Below are positions 33,464-46,800 of a stretch of DNA of 64,000 nucleotides, in pieces. Position 1 is the first letter of the stretch. Each line of letters starts with the position of its first letter. Origin of the DNA: Cryptomeria japonica. Its lineage: Eukaryota; Streptophyta; Pinopsida; Cupressales; Cupressaceae. Below the pieces are notes generated by a model. It made no database searches, was not told the origin of the DNA, and worked only from the letters and a program-made list of their open reading frames with translations. The translations under genes were made by a program, and so were the position numbers. The stretch lies in assembly GCF_030272615.1 (NCBI RefSeq), contig NC_081408.1:67747546-67811545 (forward strand), written 5' to 3'.

Positions 33464-36400
33464 ATGCCTCCGACTACGCGACAAGCTCATAAGTGCGGGA
33501 GGGGTCCTAAGCATGCACGTATGGCACGCGAGGATGTTGCTAGGGAGGAACCGGTTCCAGAAGGGAACCCAGAAGCACCTCCTGAACCATCGGTTGACCC
33601 TAACCAAGACATCTTGCTAGCTCTTCTGAACTTGATTGGGATCGTGCAGGATAGGCTTCTAGCAGTGGATCGTAATGCAAATAATCAGAACTCAGGGAGT
33701 CATTGGTCAGTAGAGAGGGAACGAAGTAGGAGTCCACCTCCTAATTCCATAGAGGGTGAGGTAGAGCATGAGCCAGAGTCTGTTCACCTGCCCGTACGCC
33801 CTCCAGTAGTAGCACCTATGTACTTTGAGACAACACGTCAGGAACCAAAAGACCTGATTAGAGAGGTTTTGCGCCTCTAGCCACCATCTTTTGGAGGAAC
33901 TACTGACAGAGTAGAGGTTGAGGTATGGCTTTTGAGCCTAGATCGGTGCTTCGCATTGTGATCTTATGAAAGCAATCTGAAGGCATGAGTAGCAGTCCAC
34001 CTTCTGAGATTGACAACCTCCACATGGTGGAAGCAGGAGGAATTCAAGTGCAGACTCACTGCAGATACCATCACATGGGAAATCTTCACAGAGAGGTTTA
34101 GAGAGAGGTACTTGTCAGAGCACTTTAGGCAGTGTAGGATCGATGAGTTCCACGACCTCCAGCAGAAGGGTCTCTCAGTGACCTAGTACGAGAGTAAGTT
34201 TATTAAGCTCCTACCTTATGTAGATTACCTGAAGGATGAGAAGTTACTCGTCAACTGATTTGTTAGGGGACTTAATGCTAGGATAGCAGGACCAGTGAGG
34301 ATGGCCGCTCCAGGGAGCCTTCGGGTTGCTGTAGAGAAGGCCCTTATAGCCGAGGAGATTCAGATCAAGCCACAAGACACGAGGGATCAGTTCGAGAACC
34401 GAAACCCAGCTCCCTAGTCTTTCAGGTTTCAGAAACCCCATTGGAAAGGCAACCACAGAAATGTTTCAGGGTCCCATAAACCCCCTCCTCCGTAGCAGTC
34501 ACAACAGAGTTAGAGATAGAGGCCCCCTCAGGGATAGTAGGGCTCCAGGCCCAAGAAGTGGTAATACACAGGGTCCCAGGCGTGACCAGAGAGCACAGGG
34601 TACATACACACCCCCGACATGGGCTCAGCAGTCCTCCAGGGGTGGGTATAGTGGTTCTAGACGGACAGGTGGGCATCCTTTTTCTAGGCCTCAAGGTGCA
34701 CAGTTTTAGGCATGCGATGCTTGCTTCACATGTGGAGCCATGGGGCACATGGTGAGAGAGTGTCCACAGGGACAGATGACAGGAAATCAGAGGATGGCAA
34801 CATCAGAGCCTATAGTTGGGGACATGGGCAAGTCCCATAGAGTCTTCGTAGCGGTTGACAACCACCAGGCAGAGCACCAAGCCACAGTCATCAAGGCTGC
34901 AGGTAAGATCAGAGGTAGTAGTATTTCTATATTATTTGACTCAGGAGCGACTGACTCCTTTATATTTCCATTGGTTGTGGAGCGTTGTGGGCTAGTGGCA
35001 GTAAGGCAAAGTGTCAGCTGGGAAGTGGAGTTAGCTTTAGGGGCTAGAGTGTTAGTGGATTCAAAGGTTAGGGGATGTCCACTCCAGATTGGTAATACCA
35101 CCACCTTAGTAGACCTTAGAGTTATGCCACTCGGATCTTATAGCATTGTACTTGGCATGGATTGGCTTTACGCCCATAGAGACAAGATGGATTGTCACTC
35201 AAAAAAGATCGAGTGTGAGGATGATCATGGTGCTCCCATAATAATCACTGGGATTTAGAGACCTATGTCTCTTCGTATGATATCTGTCATGCAGCTTAAG
35301 CGGAGCATGCGAAAGGGATGCCAGTTATTTGCCATCATGATTAGTGATAGAGAGGAAGAAAATGAGAAGGAGCCTTCTATAGATGATCATCCCATCCTTG
35401 AGGCATTTGCAGATGTGTTTCCAGCTGAGCTACCCGGTATGCCACCTAGCAGGGAGATTGACTTCCACATAGATTTGGTACCAGGAGCCAAGCTAGTTTC
35501 GAGAGCACCTTATAGGATGACCACTCATGAGCTTAATGAGCTCAAGATGTAGCTAGAGGAACTCTTAGAGAAGGGTCACATCCATCCTAGCATCTCCCCT
35601 TGGGGTGCACCAGTCATCTTCGTGAAGAAGAAAGATGGATCCCTTCGGTTATGCATGGATTACAGGCAACTGAATAAAGTAACCATCAAGAACCGCTATC
35701 CCTTGCCTAGGATCGATGACTTGTTTGATTAGCTTCAGGGTGCCAAAGTGTTTTCCAAAATAGACCTGAAGTCAGGATATCATCAGTTGAGGATTGTGGA
35801 AAGTGATATCCATAAGACCGCGTTTCGCACCAGATATGGCCACTACGAGTTCACTGTGGTCCCATTCGGTCTTACGAATGCTCCAGCTATATTCATGAGT
35901 CGCATAAATGGGGTATTCTACACCTTCCTCGGCCGATTTGTGATTGTATTCCTTGACGACATATTGATCTATTCCTAAAATGAGAAAGAGCATGAGGAGC
36001 ATTTGAGGCAGGTTTTGCAGTGTTTGAGGGACAACCAGTTGTTCGGCAGTTTGTCGAAGTGTGCCTTCTTTAGATCAAAGGTCAAGTACCTAGGGCATGT
36101 TATATCCGGTGATGGGATCTCAGTTGACCCATCAAAGATTAGAGCCATTATGGATTGGCCGGCCCCTACCAATGTGACAGAGGTCAGGAGCTTCATGGGT
36201 TTAGCAGGATACTACAGACGTTTTGTGGAGGGATTTTCCAAAGTTGCACACCCCATCACATCCCTCCAGCAAAAGGGGAAGAAATTTGAGTGGACAGAGA
36301 AGTGTGAGAAGGATTTTCAGGATCTAAAAAGGGCACTTACTAGTGCACCTATTCTTATTGTGCCAGACCCCACGGCTGACTTCATGGTATGCACAGATGC

Positions 36401-38212
36401 TTCCTTAGATGGATTGGGAGCAGTTCTTATGCAGGAGGGTAGGGTTATAGCATACGAGTCTAGGAAGCTTAAGACTCACAAGCTTAACTACCCTACGCAT
36501 GACCTAGAGCTTGCAGCAGTTGTACATGCACTTGTGAGGTGCAGACACTTCCTTTTAGGCCATCACTTCAAGCTTCATTCAGACCATCAGAGTTTGCAGT
36601 TCATCTTCACCCAGCCTAACCTTAATGCACGTCAGAGGAGATGGATGGAGTTCCTTTGTGAGTATGATTTCGATGTTCACTACATCAAAGAAAAGGAGAA
36701 TGTGGTCATAGATGCCCTTATTAGGAGACGACATGAGGTTTACACCATATCCATGAGCACAGATTTGAGAGACCATATTTTGCAGCAATTGCCAGAGGAT
36801 GGTTGGTATCTAGAGGTTTGTCAGAGGATCCAAACTCAGCAGGCCCTGGAAGGGAAGTTTGTGGACTACTCTTTAGAGTCCGATGGTTTATTATGCCATA
36901 GAGGGCACATTTATGTACCCTCTCTTAGGGGTTTGCAATATTTCATTATCATGGAGGCTCATAGAGCTCCTTATGTAGTGCATCCCGGGGTTAAGAAGAT
37001 GCATGTTGACTTGAGGTAGTTATATCATTGGCCAGGAATGCGGCAGCTTATCACCAAGTTAGTAGCCCGATGCCTTGAGTGTCAGAGAGTCAAGGTGGAG
37101 CACCGCCATCTAGGTGGGTTACTCCAATCCCATGCTATACCAGAGTGGAAGTGGGATACTATATCCATGGACTTCATCATTGGTCTTCCTATGTCATCTC
37201 ATCGCCATGATGCTATCTTAGTGAAGTGGACAAATTGACCAAAGTAGCCCACTTCTCACCAGTCTGGACTACCTTCAAAGCTCCAGCAGTGGCACAGGTG
37301 TTCTTGCGAGACATTGTTAGGCTTCATGGTGTCCCACGCAAGATTATTTCTGATAGGGATTCTCTCTTTACTTCTTCCTTTTGGAAGGCATTACAGGCAG
37401 CATTGGGCACCAAGCTCAACTTCAGCATAGCCTATCATCCAGAGACAGATGGACAAATAAAGTGGGTTAACCAAGTGTTAGAGGATATGCTCCGCATGTA
37501 CGTCATGGATCATCAGACCCGATGGGAGGAGTACCTGCATTTAGTAGAATTTGCCTATAATAATGGGCATCACACTTCTTTGGGGATGCCACCTTTTCAG
37601 GCTTTGTACAACAGACCATGCAGGACGCCTTTGAGTTGGGACCGTATTGAGGATAGAGTGGCCATAGGCCCTGAGATGGTCCGTGATATGGAGCAGTAGG
37701 TAATTTTGATTAGACAACGCCTTAGAGAGGCACAAGATAGGCAAAAGAAATATGCAGATGCAAAGAGGATAGACCGGAGTTACATGGTTGGGGACAAAGT
37801 TATTCTGAGAGTGCGATCGCATAAGAGTCCGATCCGCTATGGAAAGGGTTCTAAGCTTGCACCTCACTTTGTCAGACCTTTTGAGATCCTTGAGAGGATA
37901 GGACCAATTTCTTATCGCCTAGCTTTGCCACCTAGCCTGTCACGCATCCACGATGTATTTCATGTGTCAATTTTGAGAAAGTATATCTATGATGAGTCTC
38001 ATATTTTAGATTGGGATGCCTTGCAGGTGGAGTCAGACGGGCAGCTAGCCTTGGAGCCCATTTGCATTTTGGCTCGCCGGACGTTGGCCTTATGAGGTCG
38101 AGAGCTGGACCAGGTTAGGGTCTAGTGGGATTGCTATGATGAGGTTATAGCTTCATGGGAGGATGCAGCACGTATGAGATCATAGTACCCTCATCTTTTT
38201 GATGAACTCTAG
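33464..38212 (+). pseudogene. Chromovirus gag-pol polyprotein, degenerate
   Basis: The ATG at 33464 begins MPPTTRQAHK. Gag spans 33464 to ~34700 and the zinc knuckle CFTCGAMGHMVREC (~34718) is intact. The protease is LFDSGATDSFI (~34930). RT runs ~35500-36000 ([49 protein letters not shown]). RNase H ([16 protein letters not shown]) and integrase (CLECQRVK, DFIIGLP, ISDRDSLFTS) follow. The catalytic integrase Glu is Lys (HPETDGQIKW). The C terminus has a chromodomain-like V-V-W...ASWE pattern. The frame changes near 34455 and 37225, and about 18 stops occur, mostly TAG or TGA where the family has Gln, Arg or Trp. It cannot make active enzymes. Confidence 0.9.
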
Positions 38213-38228
38213 GAGGACGTTCATGCCT

Positions 38229-38240
38229 AGAGGGGGAGGG
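38229..38240 (+). other. Polypurine tract of the chromovirus
   Basis: AGAGGGGGAGGG lies directly before the TGTGAGGCCC start of the 3' LTR. Confidence 0.8.
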
Positions 38241-41200
38241 TGTGAGGCCCTACCCCAACCCATCCTATCTCTTTAGCTATTTTCATTTTGGAACTATTTT
38301 GGATGCTAGTTTTGACACACTATGGATAGAGAACTTTACATGGTCCCACGATTTTGGTAACATTGATATATATGGATGCTTCATTTCTATGTCTTGTGGA
38401 TTATAGAATATTATATGATTCTAGATTAGGGTAATATTGCGATGATGTAGGTTATTGTCTGAATTTTAGGATTTGTTATAATGTTAGAAATATGTTTGCA
38501 TATCTTGTAGATGGATCAAATTTTGAGGATTATGATGAATTGCTTTGATTTGTGACAAATCGTATTTTATAATGACAAGTCTTTGCAAAATGAATGTATT
38601 ATATTCTGATTATGTGTCATATATTATATGAGGCTATTTGGGAAGTACTAATGTTTAAATTCAGATGTGCAAGAAATTATCCATGTGACCATGGAAATAT
38701 TATGGAGAATCAAACCTAGGCCAATGTGTGTTAGTAAAACCAGGGGTTGTCTATTTGGAGAGACAACACCCCGTATGTATTGGTATTTTATTCGTAAATG
38801 TAAAATGTTGCATGAGTGTAAATTGTATTTATTGAATTGTTTAAATTGTTTAAGGGACAATTGCCACGTGTGTATTGTGATGTGGAATTCTTTTGTAGTG
38901 TCACTTGACACCTATGTAGTATGTTGTGTTGGCAATTTGTCATGTCACCTTTTTGGAGAGTTTTATTTTTTGTTAATTGTTATATCTCCTAATTATCCTT
39001 GAAGGAACCAAGAAATCTAGGTTAGTGAGCCACAAGGAAGGTCAACTCAGAGTTGACCCGTAGGTTAACTTCAGGTGGACTTTCTGAAGGTAAAATCAAC
39101 TCCTAGAGTCAATTTTAGAGCATTTCTATTAGGCCTCATGGGGTACCTATGGGTGAAGGCCAAAATTGGCCATGTGTCTTTCCCTTAGGACTTGTTTAAC
39201 CACCCAAAAAAGTGGTTTTCCCAAGATGGATGAATTCCATCTATAGGAGTGCCATCCTTGGTAGGATAACCTTCTTGGAGATAGTAAGCATCTTCCCCAT
39301 TTCCATTTCCCTTCTCTAGGTACCTAGGTTAGGGAGTGTGTAAGACCTAGGGAAGACCAATCCAATGGGGGATCCCTCACTCTATCCAAGAGGTTGGAAG
39401 GAGTGAGAGAGGCCTTCTTAGGCTAAGAATGGAAGCTTAGTGAGCTAATCACCCACTCTCCATCCTTGGAGTCTTTTGGAGAAACTTTGGAGGAAAACCA
39501 GTTTTAGGATAGTAAAATTTGGGGGCCAAGGAATTGCAGAAAGTTTGTGTGGATTTGGGCAGCTCATCTCCAACTAAGTCTAACATACCTATTGGCAGAT
39601 TAAGGTTGGTTGTATTCTCTTTTTTTTATGTTGTTTAAGTTGTTCCTTCTTTTGAAAGAAATGCTTGCAAAAGAGTTGTGTATATGTAGATTGTTGTAGA
39701 AAAAAAAAAATGTAAGTTTTCATTTTTATGTTTTTTAGTTTATGTGTTCTTGTTTTGGGAGTGTCCAAGATCTCCTACTCTTGGGGGATTAGGATGGTCT
39801 TGGGGTGGAAGGAGCATGATAGCCTTGGGTGAGAGGCTCTCCTTAAAGAGAGTGATCTCAAGGGTGTCCTTTGTGACCCTTGCTGCATAGCCTTGTGTAT
39901 GCATTTGGGGGTCATAAGGGGAAACAATATGGCTTTGAGCCTTTGGGGGGGGCATAAGGTGTGTGAGATGAATCTGTTGTTGTATTTTGTATTGCCATGA
40001 GGTGGTGGCTTGAGTTGTATTTTGGCTTGCAATCTCCCCAATGGTACTTGGTCCACTTCCACCCGTAGAATGATCATCACAAAATGTGGTGAAAGTGTAG
40101 CTTGGGATGGGAAGATGTATGTTTGAGTATTTGCCCTATTGTTGTGTTATATGCTTATTTGTAACCCATCTAGAACTTGATTCTCCAAGCTCGGGGGTGG
40201 CTTCTAGTAAGCCTAGGCTGGGAGGTGAGCATCCCATAGTCACAACCCTAAAATTTTACATGCAGGTGGCTTGGAAAAAAGACTAGGAGTTGCAGATTTG
40301 TTTGGTTGCAGATATTTCTATTCAGATTCAGATTTCTATTTAAATGCAGAAAAGCAAACAAAGAAAATGTAATTTTATGATTTGTAGCAAAAAAAAAATG
40401 TATATGTAAATAAAGAGCTTTAGGGTGTTTTCTTTTATCCTCTATATAAAGATTAGGAATGAAAAGACTGGTTAGTTTATTCACCCATTTTATATATGGG
40501 CCATTGTAAATTAATAATCTGTAAGCAATGTAATCTTTATTTAAAAATTTGATGCCTATTATGTTGCTGTAGACTACATCTAGATCTTGTCTCCAAAAAA
40601 AAAGGAGTCTGTTAACTTGTTTATTTACTGCAATATTAAAGAAAAAGAAAAAAATGCAATAGGTTTCATTATTTACTTACATAGTTTAAATTACTATTAT
40701 TTTATTGTTTAGACATAGTTGGAAGGGATCTAGTATTTTTACATTGCTGAAGAAGGCATGATGTATGACTGTAAAAAAAAAAAAAAGAGAAAGGGAAGAA
40801 AAATAAGTTTATTCATAATGCTGTTAAAAGACTAAGATCAGAATGTTTAGATGTTAGAATCTCAAACAATATAAGGGTTTCCAGCCCTATTGTCTTAACA
40901 TTTATTGAATATATCTATAAATATATAGGTATATATATATATATATATATTGAAAATATATATACACTTATATATATATAGATATATATATATATAAATT
41001 CCTTTATGTGTTTATTCCTGCAACAAAAAGAGAAGGAAACATATTTTGCCCTTGTGTATTCTTGTTACAACAAAAATATATAAAAGATTACATGCTATTG
41101 TGTTAAAAATAATTTGAACAAACTTCCTAACCCTATCAGGCATATATACCCCTACATCTAAATCATACTCAATGGATACCCAAAAACAAAAAAAAAGGTG

Positions 41201-41396
41201 GGTATATGTATGCATTCTGGTCATAGCAGTGAATACATATATTCTTGCATCTGAAAACATACTCTGTGGATACCTTTAGAAAAATATATACATATATGTT
41301 ATGTTCTGATCATAGCAATGTTTATATGTATATATAAATATATATATATACAAATATATATATATTTACATATTCATATCTGATAATGTGCACCAT

Positions 41397-41429
<33 letters not shown>

Positions 41430-42862
41430 TATATTTGATATTTTAAAAGCACATCATATAAAATTTAAAACAACGAAATATGAAAATATTTTTTAAAAAA
41501 AAATAGGAAATCACGGGCACCGATCCGCAGGCCACTGTGTGTTAACAGAGTGGATGGCCACGACCTAGCCACTGTGCTACACATAGTGGGCGGCGCCGAA
41601 GGGCACCGCATTGTGTGTAACACAGTGGAGCAGTCGCGGCCGCCACTATGCTACGCACAGTGAGCAGCGCCCACCACTGTGTGTATACATAGTGGGCGGC
41701 GGTTATGCCGTCCGCCACTATGTGTGCACACAGTGGGCGGTGCTACTGCCATAATGTGTACACACAGCGGCACCCGAAGACCCCTGCGCACTTCCTCCGC
41801 TCCTCCCTCTTCAAAAAACCCTCCGCCATGACACAGCCGTCATGCCCTAATTCCGCCCGTACCTGCAATCACACACACACACCCCAAAAACAAATAAAAA
41901 AAAAAGGGGTTTAATAAACCCTAACCCATTTCGAGTTAGGCCATAAAATAATATGAAAATGAAACAAATGGGAAACAAATGGGAAATAAATAGAAATGCA
42001 ACCCTAACCCAATTTCGGGTTAGGGTTAGCATTTTTAAATAAAGGATTTCTTTATTTAAATGGGAAATTTAAAATTAGAGATGGGAGTTTTGAATGGAAG
42101 TTTTAAAAAAATTTAACTTTAATTAATAATTAGGATTAATTAAATAATTGAGTTAATATATGCTTATATACTATAGAGAATTAAAATTAAATTAATCTAG
42201 AGGGATTTAAAAAGGGAAGAGTTAATATAGTTGGATAAACTATAACCTAAATCAAATTAATTTATTTAATTAGTCAATAGCTTATCTTCAATTTAATTGT
42301 GGACATTAGGTTGTATTGTAAATGGGGAAAAAATTTAAAAAGGAGAAATTGTAAAATTCATTTCATGAACCTTAAGCCTTTGAGACCGATTTTGGCCGGA
42401 TCGAAATTAAATCGTCAAAATTAAGGGTTTAGGGAAAATTAGAATTGGCTTTAGCTTATTGTTGGTTTTAGTGGGCAAATGACATTATAGAAATTCGAAC
42501 CCTCATCGGTTGGATTTAAATAATAAATTTGCATGAGCATCAATTAATTAATAGTATTATCATTATATGATTGGGAATGATTAAATACGTTAAGATAACT
42601 AATTAACCCTTGTTTTTAATTAGCGACAACTTGAGTTAGGTAATTGAGCTAGCCAACTAATCCGTGATACTAATTAATCTTCACTAAACAAGTCGCTCAC
42701 TCGAGTTGGTTAATTAACCCAACCCTAGTAAGTGAATTTATTTACATCCTAGATAAGACAAAACTCTAATAAAGTTATTATATTGTAGGTTATGTTGCAA
42801 GTTCGTGATGTCAAAAAAAAATTTGTTGTTCCATTTTTTGTGCCCAAAAGTTGGGCATGACA
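38241..42862 (+). repeat. 3' LTR of the chromovirus
   Basis: 4,622 bp, matching the 5' LTR. The extra ~55 bp come mainly from one more palindrome unit near 41725-41760 and from TA-repeat length changes. Confidence 0.9.
41528..41770 (+). repeat. Palindrome array in the 3' LTR
   Basis: This is the same array as 32011-32220, with about seven CCACTGTG/CACAGTGG-type units. The extra unit follows 'gttatgccgtccgccac'. Most base differences from the 5' array are C/T or G/A. Confidence 0.7.
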
Positions 42863-42867
42863 AGATT
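42863..42867. repeat. Target site duplication (right) of the chromovirus
   Basis: AGATT, identical to 28728-28732. Confidence 0.9.
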
Positions 42868-43729
42868 CCACAATAATCCTCCTCTTCTTGGCCCTAATCC
42901 TTCCTTTTTTGCTAGTTTCTTTTGACTCTCCCTTGATCTTAGAATCAAATTTCAAAACCACTATCCTTACTTTCTGTAGTCTCATCTTTAGCATTTTTGC
43001 CTTTAATAGGCTTTTTAATGCACTTCCCCTTTAGCATTTTATAAACCAAGACCATAAGCCCCTGGTGGAGGGCATGATCACCTTTAGGGTCCTTCTGGAT
43101 CTCCTTTATAGTATGATCCATTGAATAGGCTAGGTAATAGGGAAGGCTAACCCTTTCTCCATGACGGAAATGGTTAAGAAGGACGAAGTGATGCCCATAA
43201 GCCCTAGTAAACCTATCGTCTAAGGTAATATATTCAATAGAATCAAATAAGACAAACCTCCATGGCCTGCAAATTCTCTTCGAGGAGTGGTAGGAGTTGT
43301 CAATTTTGATCATCTTTCTTCTCTCCCCATCCCTAATAGGAAACTTGTCTGCAGCTTTATCTAATATCCCTCTGTCCCTGTAAAATTCCATACCCTCGGT
43401 AGTCATCCTCGTGGCCTCAACGATAACCTCTTCATCTACATTCATCATATGTGATCCAATTAGAACTTTTTCATTTTTCAAGTTATTGATGAAGTAGCTG
43501 GTAATTGTGGGGTCCTTCCCATTTAGTCATTCCATAAAAACATTGAGACCCCCCTACTAAATGATACTCCAAACTTCTTCGTTCTTTCTCCATTCAGAGC
43601 AAGATGTAGGTTCAAATCTCTTCTTGTTTCCTCCCATTTTTCCAACACCTTACTTGCAATGCGTTCTCTCATTTTGATAAATTTTCCTCTGGTTTTTGTG
43701 GTTATTCTGTAAGAGCGCCCATAATCCAT
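42868..43729 (-). pseudogene. LINE ORF3, N-terminal part: unknown domain
   Basis: The ATG at 43729 begins MDYGRSYRITTKTRGKF, 124 bp after the ORF2 stop. The frame shifts near 43520 and returns near 42950 (two compensating single-base changes), then runs into the chromovirus insertion. Recognisable segments include ITSYFINNLKNEKVLIG, VDEEVIVEATRMTTEGMEFY, WRFVLFDSIEYITLDDRF, HHFVLLNHFRHGERVSLP and HQGLMVLVYKMLKGKC. A Lys-rich tail leads to the C-terminal part at 27888-28732, for a total of about 570 codons. I see no endonuclease, RT or RNase H motif. The style is that of uncharacterised plant mobile-element proteins, but I cannot name a family. It lies inside the LINE target duplications, so it moved with the LINE. 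Confidence 0.7.
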
Positions 43730-43852
43730 GCTAAATAATGATGATATGACACCTATTTAATAGCTCATTATCTTCAAGCAAGCCCTCCATCGAAATAGGT
43801 AGAAAAGTCATTAGAAATAATGATTAAAAGTACCATGTTTCCTTGTATAGCT

Positions 43853-46800
43853 TCAGTCCTGATTGAGCAAGGATTTCATTTCACTTGCAATCTCCATTTC
43901 ACCATAACTAGTGATGATGTCTCCCGATTGGCAAGCCAGGTTGGCTGCCCAATCAGTACAAGAGTTGACCTCCCTATAAACATGTGTAAAAACACACATT
44001 TCAAACTCTTCACTGATTTTCCTTGTTGCTTTAATAGCATTACTAATTGACCATGATGGTGGAAATTTCATATTTAAAGAATTGATAATGTTTAAGGAGT
44101 CTCCTTCACACCAAACTTTAGTGCATTTGGCTTCTTTGGCAAGGATAATCCCATGATAAGCTGCCATGGCTTCGGCAACATGGTTGGTCTGTTTTCCTAT
44201 AGGAGTACATTTTATGATTTTACATATTCCCCATTCATCCCTTATGACCACTCCACATCCTGCAACCCCTAGGTTTCCCTTAGAGGCCCCATCAAAATTG
44301 ATTTTCATCCATCCCCTAGGTAGGTTGGTCCATATCACTCCCTCTCTAGGGTTACTCTGGATACTCTCTTGAGCTTTTAATCTCCATTTTTTATAGACAA
44401 ATTGATCCTCCTTAGTGTTAGGATTATCAATACCACCTATAATATTCATATTTTCCACTATGTTTCTTCTTATTTTTTCAAACACAAAGTTAGCCTTAGT
44501 ATTCTTTTCTCTGAAAATCCTATCATTTCTCTCTTTCCATATACCCCAACACATGTGTGGTAAAGAAATTCTCCATAGTAAGGTAGTGGTTCTATTTTTT
44601 GAAGGATGATGCCATGACTTGAAAATCTCCTAAATTGAGTTGGGGAAGCTCCAACTGATATTGAATTGATCCAGACAACTTCCCCAAACATCAACTGAGA
44701 AGGGGCAATGACAGAGCATATGATTTATTGTCTCCTCATTCTTCTTACAGAGTGTACAAAAACTTGGTATGCTGATACCTCTTTTTCTTATATTCTCTAT
44801 AGTAAGAATTTTGTCTTGGAGGGCTATCCAAAAGAAAATATTGATCTTGGGGGTAAGGCCTTTCACCCATGCTTTAGCCCAGCAAGGACTTTCCATGTCA
44901 TTGTGTTGTTGATGATAAAGAGATGCCACAGTAAAAGTACCACTAGTAGTGAGTTTCCAAATTAACTGGTCTTCTTCTTCAATCCTCACCATTGAGTTCA
45001 TGACTTTGTTCAAACTACCCAAAGACTGATCCACTTGAGATAAGTCTTTCCACTATCCATATTTCCAATAATCCTCCACCTTGGTTCCAAATCTTTCCTT
45101 GCATTGGTTCTGATATCTGTTCCACTCAGGGTTTTCATTTAAAGGGATCTCCATTAGCGAAGGGTCCTCCCAGAACTGAATAAGATTCCCTTTCCCCAAC
45201 TTCCATTTTGTACCTTTGATAATTAAGTCTCTAGTCCTAGAGATATTTTTCCAAATATTGGATCCAATTGGGATAATCTCCACTTTGAGGAAACTTTGAA
45301 GATTTGGACATTGGCTTTTATATTTGTTGTCCCATATTTTTTCCACTCTCCTTGATTTCTATATCCTCTCCAAATCTTCTTGGCCATAAGGTATTCATTT
45401 ATGTCTCTTATTCTTTTAAGGCCCAGATTGCCTTTATTCATAGGCATATAGACCTTCTCCCAAGCAATTAAGTTCATTCTCTTCTTCTCCTCAACCCCAG
45501 TCCATAAAAAGGATCTTTGTATTTTTTCAATGGCCTCAGCATACTTAGTAGGAATCCTAAACAGATTGATGGCATAGAGAGGGATACTTTGAAGAGTGGT
45601 CTTTAGCATTTGAACCTTACCTGCTTGACTAAGTAGAGCTTCCTTCCATCGAGAGAGCTTTTTATGGAATTTATCCACCAAGGCTCCCCAAAAGGTATCT
45701 AGGGGATCTTGACCTAAAGGGAGTCCCAAATAGGAGGCAGGAAAGCTACCAATTTGGCCACCCAGAATGTTACTAATTTTAATCCTCCTTCTCTCTGGGG
45801 TATTGATAAAATAAACAAAGCTTTTAGACTAGTTTCTAAGCTAACCAGTAGCCTCTTCGTAGATATCCAAAGCCTTTTTTAGTCTCCTAGCGTCCTTCAT
45901 AGTGGCTTTTCCCATTATTATAGAATCATCAACAAACTGCTGATGAGAGCATATTTGATCTATCAAAGAAGGATTCAGACCACAAAACTCTCTTTTCTCA
46001 ACCAGTTTTCCAATACATCTCTCCAAACATTCTGCCATGATGATAAAGATCACTGGAGATAGGGGGTCCCCCTACCTAAGACCTCTTGAGGCTTTAAAGA
46101 AAGGAGAGGGGGAGCCATTAATTAACACAGAGAAGGTAGCTGAAGAGACAAGTTTCCTGATAAGGCCAACACTCCTAGGATTAAAACCAAAAGCAGAAAG
46201 AACATCCATCATAAAATCCCAATCCACTCTATCATAGGCTTTAGAAAGGTCAAGTTTTAGAAAAAAACCTTCTTTTTTAGAAAAGGCTAGAGAATGGATG
46301 TTTTCATGAACAGAGATGATAGAGTCCAAAATTTGCCTTCCTGAGACAAAACCACTTTGCTGAGGCGATATAATGGAAGGAAGAAAATTGATAATTCTAG
46401 AGGTAAGAACCTTAGAGATAATCTTGCAGAGAGAGTTGCATAAGCTTATAGGTCTGAAAAGATCCATTGAATCCGCCCCCATCTTTTTGGGTATAAGAGC
46501 TATAAAAGTACCATTAACTTCTTTCAAAAGTTTTCTAGCACCAACAATCTCTTTCATAGCTCTGGTAACATCATCTCCAATAATATTCCAGTACATTTGG
46601 AAGAAGAACATGGGAAAGTCATCCGGACCTAGGGCTTTGCTGCCCTTAAAGGACTTAACAGCTGTCAGAATTTCATCATGGGAGGGAATGGCAGTTAAAC
46701 GGTCATTGTGATCTTCCCCCAAAATGGTAGGTATACTATCCAGAAGTTCCCTTTGCACCTGTTTATACAAATTCTGATCCTTAGCAAGTAGATTAGAGAA

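Larger units (their letters stand above)
28733..42862 (+). mobile_element. Ty3/gypsy chromovirus (Tekay-like) with very long LTRs
   Basis: 14,130 bp, with LTRs of 4,567 bp (28733-33299) and 4,622 bp (38241-42862), TG...CA termini and perfect AGATT duplications. The internal region is only 4.9 kb, so about two thirds of the element is LTR. Gag with a zinc knuckle, protease, RT, RNase H, integrase and a C-terminal chromodomain-like segment occur in Gypsy order. It inserted in LINE ORF3 and is the youngest layer of this nest. The Tekay-like placement rests on the chromodomain-like tail and the long LTRs. Confidence 0.9.

Noticed and set aside
28733-42862. Large direct duplication as a segmental duplication
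   Set aside because: The two copies are LTRs: TG...CA ends, primer site, polypurine tract and AGATT duplications explain them fully.
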